DNA of 64,000 nt from Pseudomonas migulae NBRC 103157 (GTDB taxonomy: Bacteria > Pseudomonadota > Gammaproteobacteria > Pseudomonadales > Pseudomonadaceae): the NCBI RefSeq assembly GCF_002091715.1, contig NZ_BDAG01000031.1:1-64000 (forward strand). The letters are read 5' to 3'. This document shows positions 39,957 to 51,350 of the stretch, piece after piece. A model generated the notes under the pieces. It saw only the letters and a program-made list of their open reading frames with translations. It searched no databases and had not been told where the DNA came from. The position numbers and the translations under genes are program-made. The first letter of the stretch is position 1; every line of letters starts with the position of its first letter.

Positions 39957-40967
39957 ATGACACTGCACACGCCGCGCTCCCGTGCGTTGGGCATGCACCT
40001 GATTCTGGTACTGGTGACGTTTCTGCTGGCCAGTCAGGTGCTTCACGCTCATGACGGAGTACTGGCGCCGACGGAATCGGCGACACCCTGGGGCGGTGAT
40101 TACTTCCCCAACACCTTGCTGACCAACCAGGACGGTCGGCAGGTGCGTTTTTTCGATGACCTGATCAAGGGCAAAGTGGTGGTGATCAACTTCATCTTCA
40201 CCACGTGCAGCGACTCCTGTCCGCTGGAAACCGCGCGCCTGCGCCAGGTGCAACAGTTGCTGGGGCCCCGGGTTGGCCAGGACATTTTTTTCTACTCGAT
40301 CAGCATCGACCCGTTGAGCGATACACCCGAAGTGCTCAAGGCCTACGCCCAACGGTTCAAGGTCGGACCGGGCTGGCAGTTTCTCACCGGCGAATTTGAG
40401 GCCGTCACCGAGTTGCGCAAAAAACTCGGGCTGTTCATCGAGGGCGTCGACAACGGCCGTAACAAGGACCACAACCTGAGCCTGATCGTGGGCAACCAGG
40501 GCACTGGTCGCTGGATGAAAGCCTCGCCGTTCGAGAACCCGTGGATCCTCGCCGATCAGTTGGCCAATACCTTGCAGAACTGGAAGCAACCCAGCGTTGA
40601 AGAGAATTATGCCGATGCGCCCGAGATCCGCCCGCCGAGCAACGGCGAAGAGTTGTTCCGCACCCGTTGTGCTTCGTGTCACAGCCTCGGGCCGCAAGAC
40701 GGGCAGGGCATCGGCATGCGCAACATCGGCCCGGACCTGATCGGCGTGACCCGCCTGCGGGATCCCGCCTGGCTCAATCGCTGGATCCGCGAACCGGATC
40801 GCATGCTCGCCGAAAAGGACCCGATTGCGCTGGAGCTGTTTCAACGCTTTGACAGGATCCCAATGCCAAACCTTCGCCTGGATGAGCGCTCGGCACAGTC
40901 CATCGTCGAATTTTTGCAGGAGGAAACCGATCGTCAACAACCGCTGCAGGCCGCGCAGGTGCCATAG
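39957..40967 (+). CDS. SCO copper chaperone fused to cytochrome c
   Basis: The start at 39957 has AGGGGAG in front; the earlier ATG at 39936 overlaps the mcoA stop and has no such site. The 336-residue protein has a membrane/signal segment (LILVLVTFLLASQVLHA). It has an SCO domain with copper pair CSDSCP (Cys84, Cys88) and distal His in NKDHNLSLIVGN. A C-terminal class I cytochrome c domain follows, with RCASCH (Cys238, Cys241, His242) and a probable Met ligand in IPMPNL. The fusion could reduce and load copper in one polypeptide. Its client is most likely McoA. Confidence 0.9.
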   Translation: MTLHTPRSRALGMHLILVLVTFLLASQVLHAHDGVLAPTESATPWGGDYFPNTLLTNQDGRQVRFFDDLIKGKVVVINFIFTTCSDSCPLETARLRQVQQLLGPRVGQDIFFYSISIDPLSDTPEVLKAYAQRFKVGPGWQFLTGEFEAVTELRKKLGLFIEGVDNGRNKDHNLSLIVGNQGTGRWMKASPFENPWILADQLANTLQNWKQPSVEENYADAPEIRPPSNGEELFRTRCASCHSLGPQDGQGIGMRNIGPDLIGVTRLRDPAWLNRWIREPDRMLAEKDPIALELFQRFDRIPMPNLRLDERSAQSIVEFLQEETDRQQPLQAAQVP

Positions 40968-42542
40968 CAGCTAATTACTGTTATCGAGCCGTCAGGCGCG
41001 ATCAATGCCACCTACACTGATTCGAAATGCCGCTGAAAAGGCTACATGCCAGCCACCAGGACCCGTCCATGCAGATACTCGAACAACCCAAGGTACCTGC
41101 ACCGCCGAACACGCCGCCGAACACGCTGGCGGGAGATGCGGGCTGGCGGGGCCGCTTCAATCTGCTGCGCTGGTTTTCCATCGGCAGCTTTTTGATCATC
41201 GCCGCCGTGGCGTTGGGGCTGGGCTACATTTCCACGCGTTTCGTGGTCGAGGAGAGCATCGAACGCGATTCCATGCTGACCGCGCAATTCGTTCAGGCCA
41301 TCGGTGACGCCGAAATCCGCCACGCATCGATCACCCCGAACAGAACCATGGGCGAAATGCTCGACCCGCGTCAGGACAACGCCTACCCCGATGTCAATCC
41401 GGGTGCTCGTGCCGCCTCGCGCAACGAGTTTCTCGATCATGTGGAACATCTGCCGGACGTCCTGCTGGCCACGGTATACGCGCTGGATCGTACCGTGGTG
41501 TGGTCGACCAACCCGGAGTTGATCGGCGTGCGAATTGAAGATGATGAGGAGCTGGACGAGTCTTTCGCGATGAAGGAAGCCGTGTCCACCAGCTACCACG
41601 AGATCGATGAAGAACGACCCGAGCAGAAACTGCTGCGCGAGCCGGAGTATCTGTTCATCGAAAACTATATTCCGATGTTCAATGCCGACAAGACCAAGGT
41701 CATCGCCATGGTCGAGGTCTACAAGGAGCCGGTTGATCTGGTTGCGCGCATCCAGCGCGGTTTCAAGTCGATATGGGTGGCGACCGTGCTTGGCGGTGTC
41801 GTCATCTACCTTGGGCTGTTCTGGATTGTGCAGCGTGCGGCCAAGCTGCTCGAGAGCCAGCAGAAACAGCTGATCGCCAACGAAACCTTCGTGGCTCTGG
41901 GGGAAATGTCCTCGGCGGTTGCCCACAGCTTGCGTAACCCGCTGGCAAATATTCGCTCCAGCGCCGAACTGGCCCAGGAGATCGCCAGCCAGAGCTCGCA
42001 GAAAAACATCGGCGACATCATCAGTCAGGTCGATCGCATGTCGCGCTGGGTTCGCGAGCTGCTGGTGTCGTTGCGGCCGATGACTGACGAGTATGAAACA
42101 GTGGATCTGGTGCTCGCCATTGACGATACCCTGAGTGCCTTCGACGCGCTGATCAACCGCTCCAATGTCGACGTTCGCTTCACCCCCAACGCCTGCCCGC
42201 CGGTCGTCAGCCAGCAGGTGTTGCTGACGCAGATTCTCAACAGCCTGTTTGCCAACGCCCTGGAAGCCATGCCCAAGGGCGGTGTGCTGAGCATCGAGAT
42301 TGAGTCGCCGCAAACCGGGCATGTGCGCATGACCCTGAGCGATACCGGCAAGGGCATGACCAAACAGCAGCAGCAAATGGTCTTCAAACCGTTTTTCACC
42401 ACCAAACAAGGCGGATTGGGCGTCGGCCTGGCCCTGGTCAAACGAATAATGGAACGCTTCGAGGGCTCGGTCGAACTGGCCAGTCAGGAGCGGCAAGGAA
42501 CTCGCGTCAGTCTTAACTTTAAAGTGGCAACGGGAGGGGAAT

Positions 42543-43963
<1,421 letters not shown>

Positions 43964-43973
<10 letters not shown>

Positions 43974-44359
43974 ACGGGCGTCGCCAGGCCCTGGCGACTG
44001 AGGCAGGCCAGCAGGCACGAGGGGTCGACGACTTCTTCGTTCACGTAGACACCGCGTTCCGGATCGTAGGAGCGGATGAACACCCGGACGGTGGCATCCG
44101 CGACCGTCGGCAACCGTGAGTCGGAGAACTCATGCTGGCTGGCGATCGGGATGAAATCCAGAGGAGGTGTCGGGATGTAAGAGCGCGGCGGTACCGTGCT
44201 CAGGGTCGGCGGAACGGGGTGGGCGAACGGCTGGTTTTCGCCGTAATAGTTGAACTCGCTGCTGTACTCGGACGTGGGTACAAGGCTGTCTTGCGCGTGA
44301 ACGCCGTTGGCGGCGGTCAGGCAGAGGGCGAACAACAACGGCAGATGGGTGTGTTTCAT
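43964..44359 (-). CDS. Small secreted protein of unknown function
   Basis: The start at 44359 has AGGTAC upstream and opens a signal peptide (LPLLFALCLTAANGVHA). The 131-residue product has a Pro/Tyr-rich middle (PHPVPPTLSTVPPRSYIPTPPLDFIP-like) and a C-terminal beta segment with two cysteines (DPSCLLACLSRQG). It converges on mnxR, overlapping its end by 10 bases. No family was recognised. It could belong to the Mn cluster or simply flank it. Confidence 0.65.
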
Positions 44360-44529
44360 GGCAGTACCTGCGAAATCGGTTTTCCCGCATTTCCCCAAGG
44401 TCATTAACTATAGCTGCCGGATGTGGGCGATGCCTGGCTTACAAGATTCCAACAAACGCCACGTGGGTTTTTCAATAACGCTGATCTAGACTCGGCCGGT
44501 CTGATAAAACCCGAGTTCTGGAGTGTGCA

Positions 44530-45336
44530 ATGGAAATGCCGTCAAATGAAAAGGCCATCGCCAGCAACCGCGATGCCTGGAATGACTCCGCCCGACACCA
44601 CAAAGACAATCCTGAATGGCCCTCGCTTCTGACGGCGGTCACTCAAGGCGATTTTTGCTGCATCGACGACACCTTGCGCGGTGTGCTGGAACAGGTCGGC
44701 GTAGACGGCAAGGACGTTGTGCAACTGGGCTGTAACAACGGTCGGGAAAGTCTTTCACTGTTTGCATTGGGTGCCCGCAGCGTCGTGGGTGTTGATCAGT
44801 CCGAGGCGTTTCTCGATCAGGCGCGGGAGCTGGCGACGCGTTCGCCGCACGCACCTGAATTCATCGAGGCCGACATCCACCATCTGCCGAGGGAACTGCA
44901 TGAGCGGTTCGATGTGGCGCTGATCACCATCGGCGTCCTGAACTGGATGCCGGACATCGGCGAATTTTTCCGCCACGTCGCACAAACCCTCAAGCCCGGT
45001 GGTGCACTGGTGGTGTACGAAACCCACCCGTTTCTGGAAATGTTCGACCCCGAAGCCGCCGACCCGTATGGCTTGGCCAGTTCATACTTTCGCAGCGAGC
45101 CATTCGTGCAGGATCAACCGATCGTCTACGAAGGCAAGGTCGAGCAGCCCGCCGCGACGTCTTACTGGTTCGTCCATACGCTGGGCGAGATCTTCACTGG
45201 CGCCATCGAGGCGGGATTGCAGATCAGCCACTTCAAGGAGTATCCGCATTCCAATCGTGAGGAGCTTTATGACCGCTATCAGAAGCAAGCGGCGCAGTTA
45301 CCGTTGTGTTTTACATGGGTGGGGGTGAAGCGCTGA
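44530..45336 (+). CDS. Class I SAM-dependent methyltransferase
   Basis: The 268-residue protein has the Rossmann-type SAM-binding motif VVQLGCNNGRESLSLFALG (about 63-81) and motif II GVDQSEAFL, then ADIHHLP and a post-motif LKPGGALVVYETHP. It is typical of UbiE/Methyltransf-11/25 proteins. The substrate is unknown. It stands alone between mnxR and the ABC exporter, with no clear operon link. Confidence 0.85.
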   Translation: MEMPSNEKAIASNRDAWNDSARHHKDNPEWPSLLTAVTQGDFCCIDDTLRGVLEQVGVDGKDVVQLGCNNGRESLSLFALGARSVVGVDQSEAFLDQARELATRSPHAPEFIEADIHHLPRELHERFDVALITIGVLNWMPDIGEFFRHVAQTLKPGGALVVYETHPFLEMFDPEAADPYGLASSYFRSEPFVQDQPIVYEGKVEQPAATSYWFVHTLGEIFTGAIEAGLQISHFKEYPHSNREELYDRYQKQAAQLPLCFTWVGVKR

Positions 45337-45377
45337 GACCGAGTCGGCTCCTGCAAAAATCAACAACACCGCTGTAC

Positions 45378-45409
45378 CTGTAGGAGCGTGGCTTGCGCGC
45401 GAAGAGGCC
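45378..45409. repeat. Single REP-like element
   Basis: CTGTAGGAGCGTGGCTTGCG followed by CGCGAAGAGGCC is the common Pseudomonas REP head with a local hairpin. It lies between the methyltransferase and the ABC genes. Confidence 0.55.
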
Positions 45410-45570
45410 GGCCCATTCACCGCACATGCAAAGGCCTTCACCACCGCGCCCAATCACCTGATCACCTTTGCAGGATCAGCTCGTCGGCGCAGAAGGACCG
45501 CAATCCCCAACGGACAAAACCCATCCCGGCCCGCTATCCTTTGCCCCACGCCCCTCAAACAGGTTCACCC

Positions 45571-46239
45571 ATGCTTCAGGTCCAAGGCGTCTACAAAAGC
45601 TACGCCACCCCGCAAGGTCCGTTGCCGGTATTGCAAGGTGTCGATCTGACGCTGAAACCCGGCAGCAGCCTGGCGCTGATGGGCGAGTCGGGCAGCGGCA
45701 AAAGCACCTTGCTGCACTTGATCGCGGGGTTGGACAAGGTCGATCGCGGCAGCATCCGCAGTGGTGAACATCAGCTTGAACGGATGAGTGAGGGCCAACT
45801 GGCGAACTGGCGGCGGACTGAAATCGGTCTGGTGTTCCAGCAGTTCAACCTGATCGGCAGTTTGCGCGTGGAGGACAATCTGGCGTTTCAGGCGCGGCTG
45901 GCCGGGCGGCACGATTCGCGCTGGCAGGCGCATCTGGTGCAGCGTCTGGGGTTGGGGGATTTGCTGCGGCGTTATCCGGAGCAGTTGTCCGGCGGTCAAC
46001 AGCAGCGGGTCGCACTGGGGCGGGCGCTTGCGTCGCAACCCAAACTGCTGCTGGCCGACGAACCCACCGGCAGCCTCGATGAAACCACCAGCGATGAAGT
46101 GCTGAAGTTGTTGCTGGAGCTGCTCGACGACAGCCCCACGACGTTGTTGATGGTCACTCACAGCCCAAGAGTGGCGGCGCGACTGGCCGAGAAAGTGGTG
46201 TTGCACCGTGGTCGTCTGGCTGGCGCGGACGAGCGCTGA
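45571..46239 (+). CDS. ABC exporter ATPase (MacB/LolD type)
   Basis: The 222-residue ATPase has Walker A GESGSGKST, signature LSGGQQQRVALGRAL, Walker B LLLADEPTGSLD and the H-loop VTHS, the pattern of LolD/MacB-type transporters. The start at 45571 (MLQVQGVYKSY) is the family start; the long in-frame extension upstream is not coding-like. It is followed immediately by the FtsX-like permease and an AttH-like lipoprotein, the attEFGH arrangement. Confidence 0.9.
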   Translation: MLQVQGVYKSYATPQGPLPVLQGVDLTLKPGSSLALMGESGSGKSTLLHLIAGLDKVDRGSIRSGEHQLERMSEGQLANWRRTEIGLVFQQFNLIGSLRVEDNLAFQARLAGRHDSRWQAHLVQRLGLGDLLRRYPEQLSGGQQQRVALGRALASQPKLLLADEPTGSLDETTSDEVLKLLLELLDDSPTTLLMVTHSPRVAARLAEKVVLHRGRLAGADER

Positions 46240-46240
46240 G

Positions 46241-48712
46241 GTGCGGGTTTTTCGCGAAACGATGCGGGCGCTGCTCAGCCATTGGCGGCAGCACCCGGTG
46301 CAGTTTTTCAGTGTGCTGACCGGGCTCTGGCTCGCCACCAGTCTGTTGACCGGCGTGCAGGCGCTGAACAGCCAGGCGCGGGAAAGTTATGCGCGGGCCA
46401 GTCAGTTGATCGGCGGCGAACCCCAGGCCAGCCTCAGTGCGCCGGGTGGCGGGACGTTTTCCCAGGCCTTGTTTGTCGAACTTCGCCGTTCAGGTTGGCC
46501 AGTGTCGCCGGTGCTGCAAGGGCGAGTCACGCTCAAGGGCCATGAAGATCAGCGCTTGCAGCTGATGGGCATCGAGCCGGTGTCGCTACCGACCGGTGCG
46601 GCGGTGGCCGGGCAGGCGATGGAGATCGAGCAGATTGTCGGGTTCTTCAGTCCGCCGGGCAGCACCTGGATTTCGCCGCAGACCTTGCAAACGTTGGGGA
46701 TGCGCGAAGGCGAGCAGCCTTTGAGTTTGAGCGGTACGGCATTGCCACCGTTGCACGTTCAAGCCGACATGGCCCCTGGTGTATTGCTGGTGGATATCGG
46801 CTTCGCTCAACAGATTCTGGGGCTACCGGATCAACTGTCACGGTTACTGTTGCCCAAGGATTTCACCAGAACGTTGCCTGATCAGTACAAAGGCCATCTC
46901 CAATTAAAAACCAGCGGCGAAGAAAACAATCTTTCGCGCCTCACCGAAAGCTTTCACCTGAACCTCGATGCCCTGGGTTTTCTGTCCTTCGTGGTCGGCC
47001 TGTTCATTGTCCATGCCGCCATCGGACTGGCGTTGGAACAACGTCGAGGGCTGCTGCGAACCTTGCGCGCCTGCGGGGTCAGCGCTCGAATGTTGATCGC
47101 TTGCCTCGCTGTTGAACTGGGTGGTCTGGCGATGATCGGGGGCCTGGCAGGCGTCGCCAGCGGCTACCTGCTGGCCAGTGTGCTGCTGCCAGACGTCGCC
47201 GCCAGTCTGCGCGGGTTGTACGGCGCCGAAGTGGCGGGGCAGTTGAGCCTCAGCCCTTGGTGGTGGCTCGGCGGTGTTGGCCTGAGTCTGCTCGGCGCGT
47301 TGCTGGCCGGTGCCAACAGCCTGTTGCGGGCGGCGCGTTTGCCATTGCTGGCCCTGGCCGATCCGCAAGCCTGGCATCAGGCCCACGCGCGCTGGTTGCG
47401 GCGACAGGGTTGGGTTGCAGCGATTTCGGGCGTGATCGCACTGCTGGCGCTAATCTTTGGCGACAGCCTGGCCAGTGGATTCCTGCTGATGGCCGCGCTG
47501 CTGATCGGCGCGGCACTGGCGCTGCCGGTGATGCTCGATACGGTGCTGAACCTGGTACTGCAGCGCAGCCGTTCGGTGCTCGGTCAATGGTTTCTCGCCG
47601 ACTGCCGTCAGCAATTGCCGGCCCTGAGCCTGGCGTTGATGGCGCTGTTGTTGGCACTGGCGGCGAACATCGGCGCCGGCAGCATGACCGCCGGTTTTCG
47701 TCAGACCTTCAGCGGCTGGCTCGAACAACGGCTGACCGCCGAGCTGTACGTGAACCCGCAAAACCCGGCCCAGGCCAGAGAACTGCAGAGCTGGCTCAAA
47801 CAGCAACCCTCACTCAGCGCGGTGCTGCCCAGCTGGCAAGTGTCGATCCAGTTGCAGGGCTGGCCAGCGGACGTGTTCGGCGTGATCGATCACCCGACGT
47901 ACCGCCAGCACTGGCCGTTGCTGGAAGCCTTGGGCGACAACCCATGGGACCGACTGGCCAAGGACGACGCGCTGATGCTCAGCGAGCAACTGGCCCGGCG
48001 CCTGAAGGTGCGCCTCGGCGACCACCTCACGCTGCCCACGCCAACCGGCCCGTGGTCGCCGCGAATCGTCGGGATCTACGCCGACTACGGCAATCCGAAG
48101 GGCCACATCCTGGTCAACGTCGACCACCTGCTGCGCGGCTGGCCGCAACTGACACCGAACCGCTTTAACCTGCGCATCGAGCCGCCGCTGATCCCGGCGT
48201 TCCTCAAATCGTTGCAAACACGCTTCGCCCTGGACGACAGTCGCATCATCGATCAGGCCCGGCTCAAAGGCTGGTCCACGCAAGTGTTCGAACGCACCTT
48301 CGCCGCCACCGCCGCGCTGAACAGCCTGACCCTGGGCGTCGCGGGCGTGGCGCTGTTCATCAGCCTGCTGACCCAGAGCCAAAGCCGTCTCGGACAACTC
48401 GCACCGTTGTGGGCGTTGGGCGTGACGCGCCAGCAATTGATGCTGCTCAACCTCGGGCAAACCTGGTTGCTGGCGGTGCTGACGCTGGTCCTCGCGTTGC
48501 CGCTGGGCATCGCACTGGCGTGGTGCCTGGACACGGTGATCAACGTTCAGGCGTTCGGCTGGCGCCTGCCGTTGCGGTTGTTCCCGCTGCAGCTGGCGCA
48601 GTTGATGGGGCTGGCGTTGCTGGCGACCTTGCTGGCGTCGGCGTGGCCGTTGTACTCGCTGTATCGCTCGCAACCGGCGGATCTGCTGAGGACCTTTGCT
48701 CATGAGGATTAA
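46241..48712 (+). CDS. ABC exporter permease, FtsX-like, AttF/AttG type
   Basis: The GTG at 46241 follows the ATPase stop by one base and has GAG nearby. The 823-residue permease has about ten membrane segments in two FtsX domains, with large periplasmic loops at about residues 50-240 and 490-675 (TM clusters near 18-35, 255-280, 300-330, 345-375, 395-440, 465-485, 690-715, 740-765, 785-805). This matches permeases of mechanotransmission-type exporters. It overlaps the lipoprotein gene by 11 bases. The substrate is not known. Confidence 0.87.
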   Translation: MRVFRETMRALLSHWRQHPVQFFSVLTGLWLATSLLTGVQALNSQARESYARASQLIGGEPQASLSAPGGGTFSQALFVELRRSGWPVSPVLQGRVTLKGHEDQRLQLMGIEPVSLPTGAAVAGQAMEIEQIVGFFSPPGSTWISPQTLQTLGMREGEQPLSLSGTALPPLHVQADMAPGVLLVDIGFAQQILGLPDQLSRLLLPKDFTRTLPDQYKGHLQLKTSGEENNLSRLTESFHLNLDALGFLSFVVGLFIVHAAIGLALEQRRGLLRTLRACGVSARMLIACLAVELGGLAMIGGLAGVASGYLLASVLLPDVAASLRGLYGAEVAGQLSLSPWWWLGGVGLSLLGALLAGANSLLRAARLPLLALADPQAWHQAHARWLRRQGWVAAISGVIALLALIFGDSLASGFLLMAALLIGAALALPVMLDTVLNLVLQRSRSVLGQWFLADCRQQLPALSLALMALLLALAANIGAGSMTAGFRQTFSGWLEQRLTAELYVNPQNPAQARELQSWLKQQPSLSAVLPSWQVSIQLQGWPADVFGVIDHPTYRQHWPLLEALGDNPWDRLAKDDALMLSEQLARRLKVRLGDHLTLPTPTGPWSPRIVGIYADYGNPKGHILVNVDHLLRGWPQLTPNRFNLRIEPPLIPAFLKSLQTRFALDDSRIIDQARLKGWSTQVFERTFAATAALNSLTLGVAGVALFISLLTQSQSRLGQLAPLWALGVTRQQLMLLNLGQTWLLAVLTLVLALPLGIALAWCLDTVINVQAFGWRLPLRLFPLQLAQLMGLALLATLLASAWPLYSLYRSQPADLLRTFAHED

Positions 48713-49769
48713 ACTCGGCGCATGGTTGCTGATGCTGCTGTTGAGCGGCTGCGACGACTCGGCGCCGGTTGATAAAGGCTTTGCCGGTCTTGGCGGTGAG
48801 GCCGCTATATTTACACCGGTGGTGCCCGGTCGGGTGTTCAGCTTTCCGGCGGATCACGGCCCTCACGATGGATTTCGCATCGAATGGTGGTACGTCACCG
48901 CCAATCTCAAGGACGATCAGGGGCGCGAGTTCGGTGTGCAATGGACGTTGTTTCGCAGTGCCTTGAAAGCCACGCCCGAAGTGGCAGGTTGGGCTAACCA
49001 GACGATCTGGCTGGGCCATGCAGCCGTGACCTCGGCGACGGTGCATCACGCGGCTGAACGCTACGCCCGTGGCGGCGTCGGGCAGGCCGGGGTGAGCGTG
49101 CAGCCGTTCAATGCGTGGATCGACGATTGGCGGTTCAGCAGTCAGGGTGCCGATGCGCTGTCGGACCTTCAACTCAGCGCCCGCGACAAGCTTTTCAGCT
49201 ACCAACTGCGGCTCACGTCCACGCGTCCGCCGGTACTGCAAGGCGAAAAGGGCTTCAGCCAGAAATCCGAACAGGGCCAGGCGTCGTACTACTACAGCCA
49301 GCCGTTTTTTCAGGCCAGCGGTACGCTGGAGGTCGACGGCAAGACTTATCAGGTCAGTGGCCCGGCGTGGCTCGATCGAGAGTGGAGCAGCCAGCCGTTG
49401 ACCGCGAACCAGAGCGGTTGGGACTGGTTTTCGCTGCACCTGGACAGCGGCGAACAGGTCATGCTGTACCGCATGCGGCAGAAGAACGGCGAGCCGTATC
49501 TCACCGGCACCTGGATCGACGCCCAGGGCCAGACACAGTTACTGCATGCCTCCGACATCCGCCTCACACCGCAAGACACCGCCACCGTCGCCGGGCGCTC
49601 AATGCCCGTGCGTTGGTCGATCAACATCCCCGCCAGACACCTCGACATCACCATCAATGCGCTCAACCCCAATGCCTGGATGGATTTGCGCATTCCGTAC
49701 TGGGAAGGCCCCGTACGTCTGAGCGGCAGTCACGCGGGGCAGGGCTATCTGGAAATGACCGGTTATTAA
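48702..49769 (+). CDS. Lipocalin-like lipoprotein, AttH/CrtC-related
   Basis: The 355-residue lipoprotein has lipobox LSGC (Cys17). Its body matches AttH/carotenoid 1,2-hydratase-like proteins: PADHGPHDGFRIEWWYVTANL, FGVQWTLFR, WLDREWSSQPL, GWDWFSLHLDSGEQVMLYR and IPYWEGPV. Two lipocalin-like barrels are expected. It is probably the envelope partner of the ABC exporter. The CrtC relationship does not imply carotenoid chemistry here. Confidence 0.87.
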   Translation: MRIKLGAWLLMLLLSGCDDSAPVDKGFAGLGGEAAIFTPVVPGRVFSFPADHGPHDGFRIEWWYVTANLKDDQGREFGVQWTLFRSALKATPEVAGWANQTIWLGHAAVTSATVHHAAERYARGGVGQAGVSVQPFNAWIDDWRFSSQGADALSDLQLSARDKLFSYQLRLTSTRPPVLQGEKGFSQKSEQGQASYYYSQPFFQASGTLEVDGKTYQVSGPAWLDREWSSQPLTANQSGWDWFSLHLDSGEQVMLYRMRQKNGEPYLTGTWIDAQGQTQLLHASDIRLTPQDTATVAGRSMPVRWSINIPARHLDITINALNPNAWMDLRIPYWEGPVRLSGSHAGQGYLEMTGY

Positions 49770-49853
49770 GATCAAAGGATCGCAGGCTTCGCCAGCTCCT
49801 ACGGGAGATCGCGCCACTGTAGGCGCTGGCGAAGCCTGCGATTTTCTGATCTT
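49768..49853. repeat. REPIN / hairpin after the exporter operon
   Basis: AAGATCA...GGATCGCAGGCTTCGCCAGC at the left pairs with GCTGGCGAAGCCTGCGATTT...TGATCTT at the right. It starts within the stop codon of the lipoprotein gene and probably also ends transcription. Confidence 0.75.
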
Positions 49854-49917
49854 GAATCCACAGGAACTACGACCATCGCCCGGCCCTCTACCGTACGAAC
49901 GCCAACCGGAGCCCGCC

Positions 49918-50160
49918 ATGAGCGACGACCTCAAACCCCCCGACCTTGCCGCGTGGCAGCGCCTGTTCGAGGACAATGCCTACTGGCAGCAATCCCCTGA
50001 CGCCCATTACACCGAGCTGCTGCGCGTGGCCGACGATCTGTTGGGGCAGGGCGCCATCGACCTCGACCAGTGGCTGGCCCTGAAAGCCAAGGCCGATCAA
50101 TCCCACAAAGACTCGCCTGCCGTGAACGTCGCCCACGAGGTCGACGACCCCGACGCCTGA
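49918..50160 (+). CDS. Small acidic cytoplasmic protein, unknown
   Basis: The 80-residue product starts at 49918, with CGGAG upstream. It is helical, without signal or membrane segment (LAAWQRLFEDNAYWQQSPDAHYTELL). It is followed 11 bases later by another small gene. Coding bias and spacing support a real gene; no family was recognised. Confidence 0.65.
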   Translation: MSDDLKPPDLAAWQRLFEDNAYWQQSPDAHYTELLRVADDLLGQGAIDLDQWLALKAKADQSHKDSPAVNVAHEVDDPDA

Positions 50161-50171
50161 GGAGAACCATC

Positions 50172-50345
50172 ATGAACCGCCAACCGCCTGACACCTCGGA
50201 ACATCCCGACGAACCGCGTCCACCCGGAGAAGTCGAGCGCGACAACGACGCCCTGCGCCCCACTGATCCGACTCGCCGCAAGGACAGCGGCAAAGGCACC
50301 GACAGCGGCGAATCCACCGCGCAGGAGACGGCGGAAAATCGCTGA
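50172..50345 (+). CDS. Small hydrophilic disordered protein
   Basis: A 57-residue product starting behind GGAGAA. It is nearly all Pro, Asp, Glu, Arg, Ser and Thr (RQPPDTSEHPDEPRPPGEVE), so it is probably unstructured. It is likely co-transcribed with the preceding small gene. Function unknown. Confidence 0.55.
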   Translation: MNRQPPDTSEHPDEPRPPGEVERDNDALRPTDPTRRKDSGKGTDSGESTAQETAENR

Positions 50346-50431
50346 ACAGCGTCTATGCTCAGTGGCACGGACGGCGCTGAGTCTCGGTTCAGAGCCGTCC
50401 GCTGCCATTCATCACAGGGAACGTAGCGCTT

Positions 50432-51016
50432 ATGAAACTTCATGCACTGACCAAAGCCATCACCCTCGCCACCGTATTGTCTGCTGCCAGTTTCAGCGTC
50501 ATGGCAGCGGATATCCCGCTGTCTGTCGCCGTGGAAGCCGATCAGGTCACGACCAAAGTCCTGGCCGTCGACGCCGCCAAGCACCAAGTTGTCCTTGAAG
50601 GTGCCGAAGGCCGCCAGGTTCATGTCCAGCTCAGCGACAAGGCCGAGAATCTGGGCAACCTGAAGGTCGGGGATCAGGTCAAAGTCGAAGTGATCCGCTC
50701 GGTGGCGGCCTACCTCGATACCGATGTCGACAAAGGATTGCCTGGCTCCATCGAGCGCACCGGCGAAATCCGCGCAACAAAAGACAATCCCAGCCCGGGC
50801 GGTGAAGCGTTCCGTCAGGTACAGGTTCAGCTGAAAATCACCGACATCGACCTGAAGAAAAACCAGGTCACTTTCGAGAACCCGGCGGGCCAGTCGAAAA
50901 CCGTCAACGTCGAGAAACCTGAAGTTCAGAAAAAACTGAAGGACTTGAAAGTGGGACAAAGCGTTGTCGTCACTTACACCGATGTATTGAAAGTGACCAC
51001 TCAACGCGAAAGTTGA
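50432..51016 (+). CDS. Periplasmic protein of unknown function
   Basis: The 194-residue protein has a signal peptide (AITLATVLSAASFSVMA, cleavage at about 25). Two related beta units follow, each with a DxKxxQVxxE/N pattern (AVDAAKHQVVLEGAEG; DIDLKKNQVTFENPAG) and a KVGDxVxV/KVGQSVVV ending. This internal duplication looks like two OB- or SH3-like barrels. No known family could be named. Confidence 0.75.
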   Translation: MKLHALTKAITLATVLSAASFSVMAADIPLSVAVEADQVTTKVLAVDAAKHQVVLEGAEGRQVHVQLSDKAENLGNLKVGDQVKVEVIRSVAAYLDTDVDKGLPGSIERTGEIRATKDNPSPGGEAFRQVQVQLKITDIDLKKNQVTFENPAGQSKTVNVEKPEVQKKLKDLKVGQSVVVTYTDVLKVTTQRES

Positions 51017-51032
51017 GTATTGACTCTATAGT

Positions 51033-51078
51033 GCCGATTGTTCTTGTATAACTTTTTGTACAAGAATAATCGGCTTTT
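51033..51078 (+). terminator. Rho-independent terminator
   Basis: GCCGATT...TTGTA and TACAA...AATCGGC pair around CTTTTT-containing loop and are followed by TTTT. It ends the gene stopping at 51016. Confidence 0.8.
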
Positions 51079-51350
51079 ATGGTCGAACTGGTGAGTTTGG
51101 TGGGAGTATGTAAGTTATATTTTGTATGACATTCAATCATTGTTCGATAAATTTCATGTTATATGCGCGGACTTATTCAAAGAGTTCCACTAAAATACTT
51201 TCCGTTCGCCCAGTGGCAGGGCTCTTTACCGGTGCATGGATTGCCAAGGCCATTACACTGGGCGAACACCTTCTTCGGGCGTGCTGATCCGTTAAGATAC
51301 GCAGCATTTTCAGATCAAGGACGAAAACGGCTGCCGCCGTTCTGACACGG
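51079..51350. other. Intergenic region with a 12-bp inverted repeat
   Basis: GTTCGCCCAGTG (51204-51215) and CACTGGGCGAAC (51256-51267) are perfect complements separated by 40 bases, in the leader region of the VanW-family gene. A 60-codon frame across it is not convincing. The element may be a structured 5' leader, an operator, or a decayed mobile repeat. Confidence 0.5.

Noticed and set aside
51163..51345. A 60-codon plus-strand frame before the VanW-family gene
   Set aside because: It spans the inverted repeat, has no ribosome-binding site and no protein-like pattern.
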